From the NCBI GenBank assembly GCA_902790375.1, contig CADARY010000009.1:1-64000 (forward strand): DNA of 64,000 bases. Reading direction: 5' to 3'. Shown piece by piece: positions 25,996-34,222 of this stretch. Numbering within the stretch: position 1 is the stretch's first letter; the number at the start of each line of letters is the position of its first letter. The stretch is from Oscillospiraceae bacterium (lineage in GTDB: Bacteria; Bacillota; Clostridia; Oscillospirales; Oscillospiraceae). Both the position numbers and the translations under genes were made by a program. The notes beneath the pieces were generated by a model. The model had not been told where the DNA came from. It was given only the letters and a program-made list of their open reading frames with translations, and made no database searches.

Positions 25996-27429
25996 ATGAG
26001 AGAATTTATGGATAAGGATTTCCTGCTGGAGACCGACACGGCCCGCCACCTGTTCCATGACTACGCGGCGCCGCAGCCCCTGTCCGACTACCACTGCCAC
26101 ATCTCTCCCCGGGAAATCTATGAAAACCGCCGCTTCAACAACCTCGTCGAGGTCTGGCTCGGCGGCAAAAACCCCGACGGCAGCTACTTCGGCGACCACT
26201 ACAAGTGGCGCGTGATGCGCTCCAACGGCGTGCCCGAGGACTATGTCACCGGCGACAAGCCCGCCTACGAGCGCTATCTCAAGTTCGTCGAGGCCCTGCA
26301 GATGGCCATCGGCAACCCCATGTACCACTGGTGCAACCTGGAGCTGCGGCAGTTCTTCGGCTTCAACAAGCCCCTGACCCCCGAGACCGCCAGGGAAGCC
26401 TGGGACTTCTGCAACGACAAGCTGCAGAACGACCCGTCCATGACCGTGCGCGGCATCATCGAGAAGGCGAACGTCGCCTTCATCGGCACCACCGACGATC
26501 CCATCGACTCCCTGGAGTGGCATGAGAAGATCGCGGCCGACCCCACCATCAAGGTCAAGGTCTGCCCCTCCTTCCGCCCCGACAAGGCCATCAATATCAA
26601 TAAGCCCGGCTTTGCCGAGTACATCGGCAGGCTCGCCGCCTCCGTCGGCAAGAAGGAGCTCAAGACCGTGGACGAGGTCTGCGCCGCCCTGGTCGAGCGC
26701 CTGGAGTTCTTCGCCAGGCTCGGCTGCCGCGCAAGCGACCACGGCCTGGACTACATCCCCTTCCGTCCCGCCCCCGCCGAGGAGGCGCAGGCCTCCTTTG
26801 CCAAGGTCATGGCCGGCGGCGAGGTGAGCGTGGAGGAGGCCGAAAAGTACCAGACCGCCATCCTCATGTGCCTGGGCCGCGCCTACCACCGCCTCAACAT
26901 CGCCATGCAGCTGCACTATTCCTGCTACCGCAACGCCAATGAGCGCATCTATGCCAAGCTCGGCCCCGATACCGGCGTGGACATGATCGCCCAGACGACC
27001 TGCGGCGCGGATATTGCCCGCTTCCTCTCCGCGCTCGACATGACCGGCGAGTGCCCGAAGACCATTCTCTACTCCCTCAACGGCGTGGACAACGACATGC
27101 TGGCCACCATGTGCGGCTGCTTCCAGTCCGACGAGATCCCCGGCAAGATCCAGCTCGGCTCTGCCTGGTGGTTCATGGACACCAAGAGCGGCATGGAAAA
27201 CCAGATGCGCTCGCTTGCAAACCTCGGCCTGCTCGGCAACTTTGTCGGCATGCTGACCGACTCCCGCTCCTTCCTGAGCTATGCCCGCCACGATTACTTC
27301 CGCCGCATCCTCTGCAACCTCATCGGCGCCTGGGTGGAAAACGGCGAGTATCCCAACAACGACGAGTACCTCAAACGCATCGTCGAGGGCGTGAGCTTCA
27401 AGAACGCCGAGCGCTATTTCGGACTCTGA
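25996..27429 (+). CDS. uxaC: glucuronate/galacturonate isomerase
   Basis: 477 residues, the expected length. Uronate isomerase of the amidohydrolase superfamily: the metal-binding DYHCHISPREIYENRRF near residue 35, GTTDDPIDSLEWH, FRPDKAINI and HDYFRRILCNLIGAWVENGEYP. Converts D-galacturonate to D-tagaturonate (and glucuronate to fructuronate) in the cytoplasm. The ATG at 25996 follows AGAGGTGA; the upstream GTG at 25987 would lie within that binding site. Product feeds UxaB, next gene. Confidence 0.96.
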   Translation: MREFMDKDFLLETDTARHLFHDYAAPQPLSDYHCHISPREIYENRRFNNLVEVWLGGKNPDGSYFGDHYKWRVMRSNGVPEDYVTGDKPAYERYLKFVEALQMAIGNPMYHWCNLELRQFFGFNKPLTPETAREAWDFCNDKLQNDPSMTVRGIIEKANVAFIGTTDDPIDSLEWHEKIAADPTIKVKVCPSFRPDKAININKPGFAEYIGRLAASVGKKELKTVDEVCAALVERLEFFARLGCRASDHGLDYIPFRPAPAEEAQASFAKVMAGGEVSVEEAEKYQTAILMCLGRAYHRLNIAMQLHYSCYRNANERIYAKLGPDTGVDMIAQTTCGADIARFLSALDMTGECPKTILYSLNGVDNDMLATMCGCFQSDEIPGKIQLGSAWWFMDTKSGMENQMRSLANLGLLGNFVGMLTDSRSFLSYARHDYFRRILCNLIGAWVENGEYPNNDEYLKRIVEGVSFKNAERYFGL

Positions 27430-27459
27430 TTCCTTACAAACAATAGAAAACCTGTGCTT

Positions 27460-27547
27460 CGTAGGGGCTGATGCCCTCATCAGCCCGAAACCCAATTGCC
27501 TGCACGATGAACCGGGGATCGGGTCGATCTGGGGATCGACCCCTGCG
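27460..27547. repeat. paired-palindrome intergenic repeat, copy 2
   Basis: GGGCTGATG with CATCAGCCC forms the first hairpin, GGGTCGATC with GATCGACCC the second, and the outer ends CGTAGGGG and CCCCTGCG are complementary. It occupies most of the 163-bp gap between uxaC and uxaB. Arrangement is the same as in copies 1 and 4. Confidence 0.85.
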
Positions 27548-27592
27548 ATCTGCAATATCCATCAATTATAATCTGAAAAGGGGTAGATTACC

Positions 27593-29047
27593 ATGGACAG
27601 ACTGAGCTATAAAACCCTGGACAAGCAGGGCTATAAGGGATACCTTCTGCGCGAGGCGCCCGAGCGCGTGTTCCAGTTCGGCGAGGGCAACTTCCTGCGC
27701 GCCTTCGTGGAGGACTTTATCGACCAGATGAACGAGAAGGCCGGCTTCAACTCCAAGGTCGTTGTGTGCCAGCCCCGCGGCGGCCACCCTGACGCCGCCG
27801 ACCGCTTCCAGGAGCAGGACGGGCTCTATACCCTGATCCTCCGCGGCCGCGACAACGGCAAGCCTGTGGAGCGCACCCGCATCATCTCCTGCGTGTCCCG
27901 CTGCCTCGACCCCAAGCGCGACTGGGCCAAAATGCTTGAGTGCATGCACAATCCCGAGATGCGCTTCATCGTCTCCAACACCACCGAGGCCGGCATCGCC
28001 TTCGATCCCGCCTGCAAGGCGGACGACGCGCCTCCCGCCAGCTTCCCCGCCAAGCTCACCGCCATGCTCTATGAGCGCTGGAAGACCGGCCTGAAGGGCT
28101 TCATCATCCTCTCCTGCGAGCTGATCGACCACAACGGCGACGAGCTCAAGCGCTGCGTCAACGAGTACATCAAGCTCTGGGCCCTGGAAGACAGCTTCTG
28201 CCAGTGGGTCAACAACGACAATATCTTCTGCTCCACCCTGGTCGACCGCATTGTCACCGGCGGCGCGAAGGGCGAGGCTCCCGCGCTGTGGGAGAAGTGG
28301 GGCTATGAGGATCAGCTCATCGACACCGGCGAGGTCTTTGCCGCCTGGGTCATCGAGGGGCCGCAGTCCATCAAGAGCGAGTTCCCGTTTGAGAAGGCCG
28401 GCCTTCCCATCCAGGTCGTGGACGACGTGACTCCCTACAAGCAGCGCAAGGTGCGCATCCTCAACGGCGCGCACACCTCCATGGTCCTCGGCGCCTATCT
28501 CGCCGGCAAGGACATCGTGCGCGACTGCATGCAGGACAAGGCCATCCGCGCCTACCTCAACAAGGCCATGTTCGAGGAGATCATCCCCACCCTCGACCTG
28601 CCGAAGGACGAGCTGGAGAGCTTCGCGGGCTCCGTCATCGACCGCTTCGACAACCCCTACATCGACCACCAGCTCCTGAGCATCGCGCTCAACTCCGCCT
28701 CCAAGTGGAAGGCCCGCGTCATGCCGAGCGTGACCGAGTACTACAAGCGCCTGGAGAAGCTGCCCCAGTGCCTGACCTTCTCCATCGCGGCCTTCATCGC
28801 CTTCTATCACCAGGGCGTGAGAGACGGCGTGGCGTATGAAGTGAGCGACGATCCGTGGGTGCTCGCCTTCTTCGAGGAGCATAAGAACGACGACTGCAAG
28901 GCCCTGGCCCATGCCGTCATCAACAACAAGGCGCTCTGGGGCGACGCGCTTGCCGAGATCCCCGGCTTCGAGGAGGCTGTCGCGGCCGATCTCGAGCGCA
29001 TTGAGAAGGAAGGCATGTACAAGGCCATGGAGGACTGCCTCAAATGA
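27593..29047 (+). CDS. uxaB: tagaturonate reductase (altronate oxidoreductase)
   Basis: 484 residues of the mannitol dehydrogenase family: N-terminal FGEGNFLRAFVEDFIDQMNE nucleotide-binding region, VSNTTEAGIAFDP, and the C-terminal domain beginning at KVRILNGAHTSMV, which carries the family catalytic Lys/Asn/His set. Reduces D-tagaturonate to D-altronate with NADH. Lies between UxaC and UxaA in pathway order and overlaps uxaA by 4 bp. AAAAGGGGTAG precedes the ATG. Confidence 0.95.
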   Translation: MDRLSYKTLDKQGYKGYLLREAPERVFQFGEGNFLRAFVEDFIDQMNEKAGFNSKVVVCQPRGGHPDAADRFQEQDGLYTLILRGRDNGKPVERTRIISCVSRCLDPKRDWAKMLECMHNPEMRFIVSNTTEAGIAFDPACKADDAPPASFPAKLTAMLYERWKTGLKGFIILSCELIDHNGDELKRCVNEYIKLWALEDSFCQWVNNDNIFCSTLVDRIVTGGAKGEAPALWEKWGYEDQLIDTGEVFAAWVIEGPQSIKSEFPFEKAGLPIQVVDDVTPYKQRKVRILNGAHTSMVLGAYLAGKDIVRDCMQDKAIRAYLNKAMFEEIIPTLDLPKDELESFAGSVIDRFDNPYIDHQLLSIALNSASKWKARVMPSVTEYYKRLEKLPQCLTFSIAAFIAFYHQGVRDGVAYEVSDDPWVLAFFEEHKNDDCKALAHAVINNKALWGDALAEIPGFEEAVAADLERIEKEGMYKAMEDCLK

Positions 29048-30522
29048 AATGGATCCGTATCCACCCCGACGACAACGTCGTCGTAGCGCTGGAGGATATC
29101 CGCAAGGGCGAGACGCTCATGAGCGCCGACTTCACGGTGACCGCCGCAGAGGATATCGCGCGCGGGCACAAGATGGCCATCCGCACGATCCCGGAGGGGC
29201 AGCCCGTCATCAAGTACGGCAATCCCATCGGCCTTGCGAAGGCGGAGATCCCCGCCGGCGCGTGGGCGCATGTCCACAATGTCCGCACCGGTTTGTCGGA
29301 GTCGGCGGAGTGTACCTACAGCCACAAGGTCTATGAAAAGCCCGCCGTCAGCCCCAGGACCTTCCTGGGCTACCGCCGGCCGGACGGCCGCGCCGCCGTG
29401 AGAAACGAGATCTGGATCATCCCCACCGTCGGCTGCGTGAACAGCATCGCGGCAAAGCTCGTGCAGGACAACCAGCACCTCGTCCAGGGCAGCATCGACG
29501 GCCTGCTCACCTTCTCGCACCCCTACGGCTGCAGCCAGATGGGCGGCGACCATGCCCAGACCCGCAAGCTCCTGGCCGCCCTGGTGCGCCATCCCAACGC
29601 GGGCGGTGTGCTGGTGCTGAGCCTCGGCTGCGAAAACCTGACCCAGGATCAGTTCAAGGAGGAGCTCGGCGAGTGGGACGATCAGCGCGTCAAATTCCTC
29701 GTCTGCCAGCAGGTGGAGGACGAGTATGAAGCGGGCGCAAAGCTGCTCAAGGAGCTCGCGGACTACGCCTCGCAGTTTAAGCGCGAGGAGCTCCCCGCCT
29801 CTGAGCTTGTCGTCGGCATGAAGTGCGGCGGCTCGGACGGGCTTTCCGGCATCACCGCCAACCCCACCGTCGGCCGCTTCTCCGACCGTCTCACCGCCCT
29901 CGGCGGCTCCACCGTCCTGACCGAGGTGCCCGAGATGTTCGGCGCGGAAAACATCCTCTTCTCCCGCTGCATGGACGCGGAGGTCTTTGACAAGGCCGTG
30001 AGGATGGTCAACAATTTCAAGGACTATTTTGTCAGCCACGGTCAGGTGGTCTATGAAAATCCCAGCCCCGGCAACAAGGCCGGCGGCATCACCACGCTCG
30101 AGGACAAGTCCTGCGGCTGCGTGCAGAAGGGCGGCAGCGCCCAGATCGTGGACGTGCTGGAGTATGCCGAGCCCGTGCGCAAGAAGGGGCTCAACCTTCT
30201 CTCCGGCCCGGGCAACGACCTGGTCTCCGCGACCGACCTCACCGCCGCGGGCGCGCATATCATCCTCTTCACCACCGGGCGCGGCACCCCCTTCGGCGCC
30301 CCGGCCCCCACGGTGAAGATCTCCACCAACACCGCCCTCTTTGAGAAGAAGGGCAACTGGATCGACTTCAACGCCGGTACGGTGGCCCAGGGCGAGGATC
30401 TGGATCACGCGGGCGACAGGCTCCTGGACTTCGTGCTGGAGATCGCCAGCGGCAAAAAGACCCACGCCGAAGAGCGCGGCGCGCGCGAAATCGCCATCTT
30501 CAAAGACGGCGTAACATTATAA
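29044..30522 (+). CDS. uxaA: altronate dehydratase
   Basis: 492 residues. N-terminal SAF-like domain (about 1-90) joined to the large altronate dehydratase domain: GYRRPDGRAAVRNEIWIIPTVGC, TFSHPYGCSQMGGDH, LVVGMKCGGSDGLSGITANP and GGITTLEDKSCGCVQKGG, with Cys residues expected to bind iron. Dehydrates D-altronate to KDG, joining the galacturonate and kdu branches. Its ATG overlaps the uxaB stop. A tight hairpin follows the stop codon. Confidence 0.95.
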   Translation: MKWIRIHPDDNVVVALEDIRKGETLMSADFTVTAAEDIARGHKMAIRTIPEGQPVIKYGNPIGLAKAEIPAGAWAHVHNVRTGLSESAECTYSHKVYEKPAVSPRTFLGYRRPDGRAAVRNEIWIIPTVGCVNSIAAKLVQDNQHLVQGSIDGLLTFSHPYGCSQMGGDHAQTRKLLAALVRHPNAGGVLVLSLGCENLTQDQFKEELGEWDDQRVKFLVCQQVEDEYEAGAKLLKELADYASQFKREELPASELVVGMKCGGSDGLSGITANPTVGRFSDRLTALGGSTVLTEVPEMFGAENILFSRCMDAEVFDKAVRMVNNFKDYFVSHGQVVYENPSPGNKAGGITTLEDKSCGCVQKGGSAQIVDVLEYAEPVRKKGLNLLSGPGNDLVSATDLTAAGAHIILFTTGRGTPFGAPAPTVKISTNTALFEKKGNWIDFNAGTVAQGEDLDHAGDRLLDFVLEIASGKKTHAEERGAREIAIFKDGVTL

Positions 30523-30523
30523 T

Positions 30524-30548
30524 CAAATGCGGGCAATGCCCGCATTTG
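30524..30548 (+). other. perfect 11-bp hairpin just after uxaA
   Basis: CAAATGCGGGC (30524-30534) pairs with GCCCGCATTTG (30538-30548) with a 3-base loop. No T run follows, so it is probably an mRNA 3'-end stabiliser or a rho-linked site rather than an intrinsic terminator. Confidence 0.55.
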
Positions 30549-30630
30549 AGGGACTCGCGCTTATCGCACGCGGCGGTGCGTGACACGCCGCGTTTGGTCG
30601 GCGCGAGGGTTCGCTTTGCTCACCTGAGGT

Positions 30631-30661
30631 GTTTTTGAGGCGGCAAAGCTGCCTCAAAAAC
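30631..30661. other. 11-bp hairpin in the uxaA downstream gap
   Basis: GTTTTTGAGGC (30631-30641) and GCCTCAAAAAC (30651-30661) are complementary, with a 9-base loop. A third inverted repeat (CGCGGCG and CGCCGCG, near 30570-30592) lies before it. The gap 30523-30729 holds no gene that I can see. Confidence 0.5.
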
Positions 30662-30729
30662 GATTTGAATTTCCTTCGTAGGGTTGAGAATCTTTATGTG
30701 AGCAATTAAAAAAACAAGGAGAGAACGCT

Positions 30730-32037
30730 ATGGCATTGCATGTCATGGAGGAAGCCAACCGCTGCCTCGGCTGCAAAAAGCCGAGATGCCGCGAGGGCTG
30801 CCCGATTCACACCAACATCCCGGAGGTCATCCGGCTCCTGAAGGACGGCAAGCTGAACGAGGCGGGCTGGATGCTCTTTGAGAACAACCCCCTCACCACC
30901 GTCTGCTCCATCGTCTGCAACCACGAAAAGCAGTGCGAGGGGCACTGCATTCGCGGCATCAAGGATGTGCCGGTGCATTTTTCCATCATTGAGAACTATA
31001 TCTCCACCACCTACGCAAACCAGATGAAGGCCGGCCCCGCTCCCTCCAACGGGCGCAAGGTCGCCATCATCGGCGCCGGCCCCTCCGGCCTCACCATCGC
31101 CATCATCCTGGCCCGCTACAGCTATCAGGTCACGATCTTTGACAGCAAGGACAAGATCGGCGGCGTCATGCGCTACGGCATCCCCGACTTTCGGCTTCCC
31201 GACTCCGTGCTGGACGACATCGCCTACCGCCACCTGGAGCTCAAGGGCATCAGGTTCCGCCCCAACACCACCATCGGCGGCGCTATCGGGCTTGACGATC
31301 TCTTCCGCGACGGGTATCAGAGCGTCTTCGTCGGCGCGGGCCTCTGGCGTCCCAGGACGCTGCACATCAAGGGCGAGACCCTGGGCCATGTGGCCTTTGC
31401 CATCAACTACCTGGCAAGCCCCGGCGCCTTCCGCCTGGGCGAGCGCGTGATCGTCATCGGCTCGGGCAACTCCGCCATGGACTGCGCCCGCACCGCCATC
31501 CGCCAGGGCGCGCACTATGTCACGGTCTTCAACCGCCGCGACAAGATCGCCGCGAGCGATTACGAATCCAGCTACGCCAGGCTCGAGGGCGTGGAGTTCG
31601 AGATGATGAAGAGCCCGCTGGAGATCCGGGAGGACGGCGTTGTCTTCGCCGACAACGAGTTTGACGAGGAGGGCAAGCTCCGTCCCATCCCCGGCTCGGA
31701 GAAGCTCTACCCCTGCACCGGCGTCATCGTCGCCGTCAGCCAGCAGCTCGGCAGCAACATCCTCAACACGACCAAGGACCTGGAGAAGGAGCGCACCGGC
31801 ATCCTGACCGTGGATGAGAGCGGCCACACCTCCCGTCCCGGCGTCTTCGCGGCGGGTGACGTGGCCCACGGCGCCAGCACCGTCGTGGATGCGGTTGCCA
31901 CCGGCAAGCGCGTGGCCGAGGCAATGCACGAATACATGCAGAGCCTGCCCATGCCCGAGCCGTCTCAGTACGCGGACGTGCCCCTGGCCGAGCGCATCGA
32001 GGCCAGCGTCATGTCCGAACAGGTCATCGGAAAATAA
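30730..32037 (+). CDS. NAD(P)H-dependent oxidoreductase, GltD/NfnB-like, with N-terminal Fe-S domain
   Basis: 435 residues. The N-terminal region has the cysteine pattern of the Fer4_20/DPYD fold (CLGCKKPRCREGCPIHTNIPE, then CSIVCNHEKQCEGHCIRG), expected to carry two [4Fe-4S] clusters. An FAD-binding motif IIGAGPSGL lies near residue 112, an NAD(P)-binding VIVIGSGNSAMDCAR in the second half, and the FAD closing GVFAAGDVAHGASTVVDA at the end. Such subunits shuttle electrons between NAD(P)H and an acceptor partner (GltB, NfnA); no partner is encoded next to it. AAGGAGAGAA precedes the ATG. Its role in uronate breakdown is unclear. Confidence 0.88.
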   Translation: MALHVMEEANRCLGCKKPRCREGCPIHTNIPEVIRLLKDGKLNEAGWMLFENNPLTTVCSIVCNHEKQCEGHCIRGIKDVPVHFSIIENYISTTYANQMKAGPAPSNGRKVAIIGAGPSGLTIAIILARYSYQVTIFDSKDKIGGVMRYGIPDFRLPDSVLDDIAYRHLELKGIRFRPNTTIGGAIGLDDLFRDGYQSVFVGAGLWRPRTLHIKGETLGHVAFAINYLASPGAFRLGERVIVIGSGNSAMDCARTAIRQGAHYVTVFNRRDKIAASDYESSYARLEGVEFEMMKSPLEIREDGVVFADNEFDEEGKLRPIPGSEKLYPCTGVIVAVSQQLGSNILNTTKDLEKERTGILTVDESGHTSRPGVFAAGDVAHGASTVVDAVATGKRVAEAMHEYMQSLPMPEPSQYADVPLAERIEASVMSEQVIGK

Positions 32038-32044
32038 TCTGCAT

Positions 32045-32085
32045 CGCGCCTTCGGACGGACTTGTCGTTCGGCACCGAAGGCGCG
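32045..32085. other. 11-bp inverted repeat between oxidoreductase and FAH genes
   Basis: CGCGCCTTCGG (32045-32055) and CCGAAGGCGCG (32075-32085) are complementary around 19 bases. No T run follows; likely an intercistronic mRNA stem-loop. Confidence 0.5.
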
Positions 32086-32112
32086 CTGTCGCATCAAAAG
32101 GAGCATGCTGCT

Positions 32113-32988
32113 ATGAAACTCATCAATATGCTCGTGGACGGTGAGCTCCACCTCGGCATCCTGACCGGGCGCGGGGTGATCGACGCCGCAGAGCTGAAAA
32201 AGAAAACCGGAACCGACGCGCCGCAGAGCATGATGGAGGCCATCCGCATGGGCCGGGAGAAGGCCCTGCCGCTCCTGGAGGTGCTGCAGGCCGGGGCCGA
32301 CTGTTATCTGGACGAGTCGCAGATCACCTACGCCCCCGCGGTGGACGACCCGGAGAAGATCCTCTGCGCCGGCGTGAACTACCGCGCCCATATCGAGGAG
32401 ACCCGCGGCAGCTTTACCGCCGCCGGCATTCCCACCATCTTCGGCAAGTTCCGCAACACCCTGGCCCCGCACCGGGGCGTCGTGCGCCTCAACCGCAGCT
32501 CGACGATGCACGATTACGAGGCGGAGATCGTCATCGTGATCGGCAAACGCGCCGCCTACATCAAGCCCGAGGAGGCGGAGGACTACATCTTCGGCTATAC
32601 CCTGGCAAACGACATCAGCGCCCGCGACCTGCAGAAGGCCACAAGCCAGTGGGTGCCCGGCAAGACCTGCGACACCTTCTGCCCCCTGGGGCCGTGCATC
32701 GTGACTGCGGACAGCCTCTCCTACAGGGACATGCACCTGACCGGCTACAAGAACGGGGAGAAGCGGCAGGAGGGCTGGAGCACGGACATGATCCACGATA
32801 TCCCGACCCTTGTGAGCTTCCTGTCCGGCTGCTGCACGCTTCAGCCGGGGGACGTGATCCTGACCGGCACGCCGTCGGGCGTCATCCTCGGCAGACCCGA
32901 GGGCGAGCGCGACTGGCTGCAGGCGGGGGACGTGCTCACCGTGCGCGAGGACACGATCGGCGAGCTGACCGTGACCATGCAGGAGTAA
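32113..32988 (+). CDS. fumarylacetoacetate hydrolase family protein
   Basis: 291 residues. The FAH fold is recognised by LCAGVNYRAHIEE, the metal-binding HDYEAEIVIVIGKRA, YTLANDISARDLQ, TDMIHDIPTLVSF and GDVILTGTPSGV. Family members are Mg2+-dependent hydrolases, hydratases or decarboxylases of 2-oxo acids, including 2,4-diketo-3-deoxy sugar acids. In this locus a keto-deoxy uronate substrate is plausible, but sequence alone does not settle it. The ATG at 32113 follows AAGGAGC; an upstream in-frame start at 32062 lacks a binding site. Probably last gene of the uronate operon. Confidence 0.88.
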   Translation: MKLINMLVDGELHLGILTGRGVIDAAELKKKTGTDAPQSMMEAIRMGREKALPLLEVLQAGADCYLDESQITYAPAVDDPEKILCAGVNYRAHIEETRGSFTAAGIPTIFGKFRNTLAPHRGVVRLNRSSTMHDYEAEIVIVIGKRAAYIKPEEAEDYIFGYTLANDISARDLQKATSQWVPGKTCDTFCPLGPCIVTADSLSYRDMHLTGYKNGEKRQEGWSTDMIHDIPTLVSFLSGCCTLQPGDVILTGTPSGVILGRPEGERDWLQAGDVLTVREDTIGELTVTMQE

Positions 32989-33009
32989 ACAATACATCCG
33001 GAAGAAAAC

Positions 33010-33071
33010 GGGCGCGCCGCAAAATGCCCTGTCATTCTCAATGACGGGATCAGGCATTTTGCGGCGCGCCC
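33010..33071. terminator. long 19-bp hairpin after the FAH gene, putative terminator
   Basis: 33010-33028 and 33053-33071 are perfect complements over 19 bp (starting GGGCGCGCCGC). The 24-base loop contains a smaller hairpin (GTCATT CTC AATGAC). Only CTTT follows, so intrinsic termination is uncertain; it may be a repeat element that doubles as operon end. Confidence 0.5.
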
Positions 33072-33141
33072 TTTGCCGCTGTACAACCCGGCGCATCCGG
33101 CGCATCCACAGTCCGGACATATTGGCGACAAAAAATAACCA

Positions 33142-33171
33142 TTGATTTCACATGCCGATTTATGGTACAAT
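33142..33171 (+). promoter_or_regulatory. predicted promoter of the first Ig-like lipoprotein
   Basis: TTGATT (33142-33147) and TACAAT (33166-33171) are 18 bp apart. The lipoprotein start is about 70 bases further, with AAGGAGG at 33234-33240. Confidence 0.6.
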
Positions 33172-33247
33172 ACGCATGGAATTATGTAGACTGAGCCCTT
33201 TTGGGAGCAGTTCCAATGGAAGACAATCGGATGAAGGAGGTCGTTCC

Positions 33248-33991
33248 ATGATGAAGAAAAGAATATGCAGTCTCGTGCTCGCGGTACTGCTGATGCTGTC
33301 TCTCAGCGCCTGCGGCCAGATCAGGAGCATTGTCGGCGGCAACAAGCCCGCGCCCACGCCCGCACCGGCGACCCCGCTGCCGACGCTCGCGCCCACGCTG
33401 GCCCCGGCGCCCACGCTGGCCCCGGCGACGCCGACCCCGGCTCCCACGCCGACCCCGACCCCGACGCCGAAGCCCACGCCGACCCCGGCTCCCACGCCTG
33501 CGCCGACCCCGGCCCCCACGCCCGAGCCGACGCCCATGGCCCCCGCGCCGGTCATCTACAAGCAGCCCACCGGGGAGTCCCATTATATCGGTGAGAGCGC
33601 CCTGTTCATTGCCAATGCCGACGCCTTTACCGCCGTCAGCTGGACCGCGGTCGCGCCCAACGGCATGGAAATGGATATGCAGACCTTCCGCAATACCTTC
33701 CCCAACAGCTCCACCGTCGGGGATACGACCGGCTCGCTCACCATCAACAATATCAATATGGATATGAACGGCTGGACCTTCTACTGCACCTTTGACAACA
33801 TGGGCTCCACGACCAGCACCAACAGCGTCGCGCTGCGTGTCCTCGGCCCCAAGGCCCAGCTCCCGACTGAGAACGTGCAGGCCCCAACCGAAACCTATGT
33901 CACCTGCATGATCTGCGGCAGCACCGTCGCCAGCAATCTGGCGGTATGCCCCGTGTGCGGCGAGTTCATCAATGCCGACGGCATAGGCTGA
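33248..33991 (+). CDS. lipoprotein with Pro/Thr/Ala stalk, Ig-like domain and C-terminal zinc ribbon
   Basis: 247 residues. Signal peptide with lipobox LSLSAC at Cys 21-22, then about 65 residues of PTPAPTP repeats, an Ig-like domain (from [21 protein letters not shown] to about NSVALRVLG) and a double-CxxC zinc ribbon at the C-terminus ([21 protein letters not shown]). The stalk would hold the globular domains away from the membrane. Start at 33248 is set by GGAGG 8 bases before. A paralogue lies 230 bp downstream. I cannot assign a function; cell-surface binding is likely. Confidence 0.75.
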   Translation: MMKKRICSLVLAVLLMLSLSACGQIRSIVGGNKPAPTPAPATPLPTLAPTLAPAPTLAPATPTPAPTPTPTPTPKPTPTPAPTPAPTPAPTPEPTPMAPAPVIYKQPTGESHYIGESALFIANADAFTAVSWTAVAPNGMEMDMQTFRNTFPNSSTVGDTTGSLTINNINMDMNGWTFYCTFDNMGSTTSTNSVALRVLGPKAQLPTENVQAPTETYVTCMICGSTVASNLAVCPVCGEFINADGIG

Positions 33992-34154
33992 GGCCTCGCC
34001 GGCGAGACAATGGATGATCGCCGAAACGCCTCGGGTCATTGCTGCGGCGATTGAATCCCGAATCAGGACGCGGCATTTCTCCGGCACATCAAGAAGCATT
34101 TCGCTGCCGCTTCGCTCGCCCCTGCGCGTACCCCGCGCGGAACATGGCAAAACC

Positions 34155-34189
34155 GCTCCCCGAAAATGCAAGAATGGATCGGGGGGAGC
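34155..34189. other. inverted repeat upstream of second lipoprotein
   Basis: GCTCCCCGA and TCGGGGGGAGC are complementary (one G bulged) around 15 bases in the 231-bp gap between the two lipoproteins. No T run. The rest of the gap (33992-34222) shows no gene I can support. Confidence 0.4.
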
Positions 34190-34222
34190 AATCAATCTGA
34201 TCTCAAATAAGGACGATCCCAT

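Noticed and set aside
33360..33540. Minisatellite-like GC-rich DNA repeat
   Set aside because: The repeats are the coding sequence of the Pro/Thr/Ala stalk of the lipoprotein; the repeat in the other lipoprotein has the same origin.
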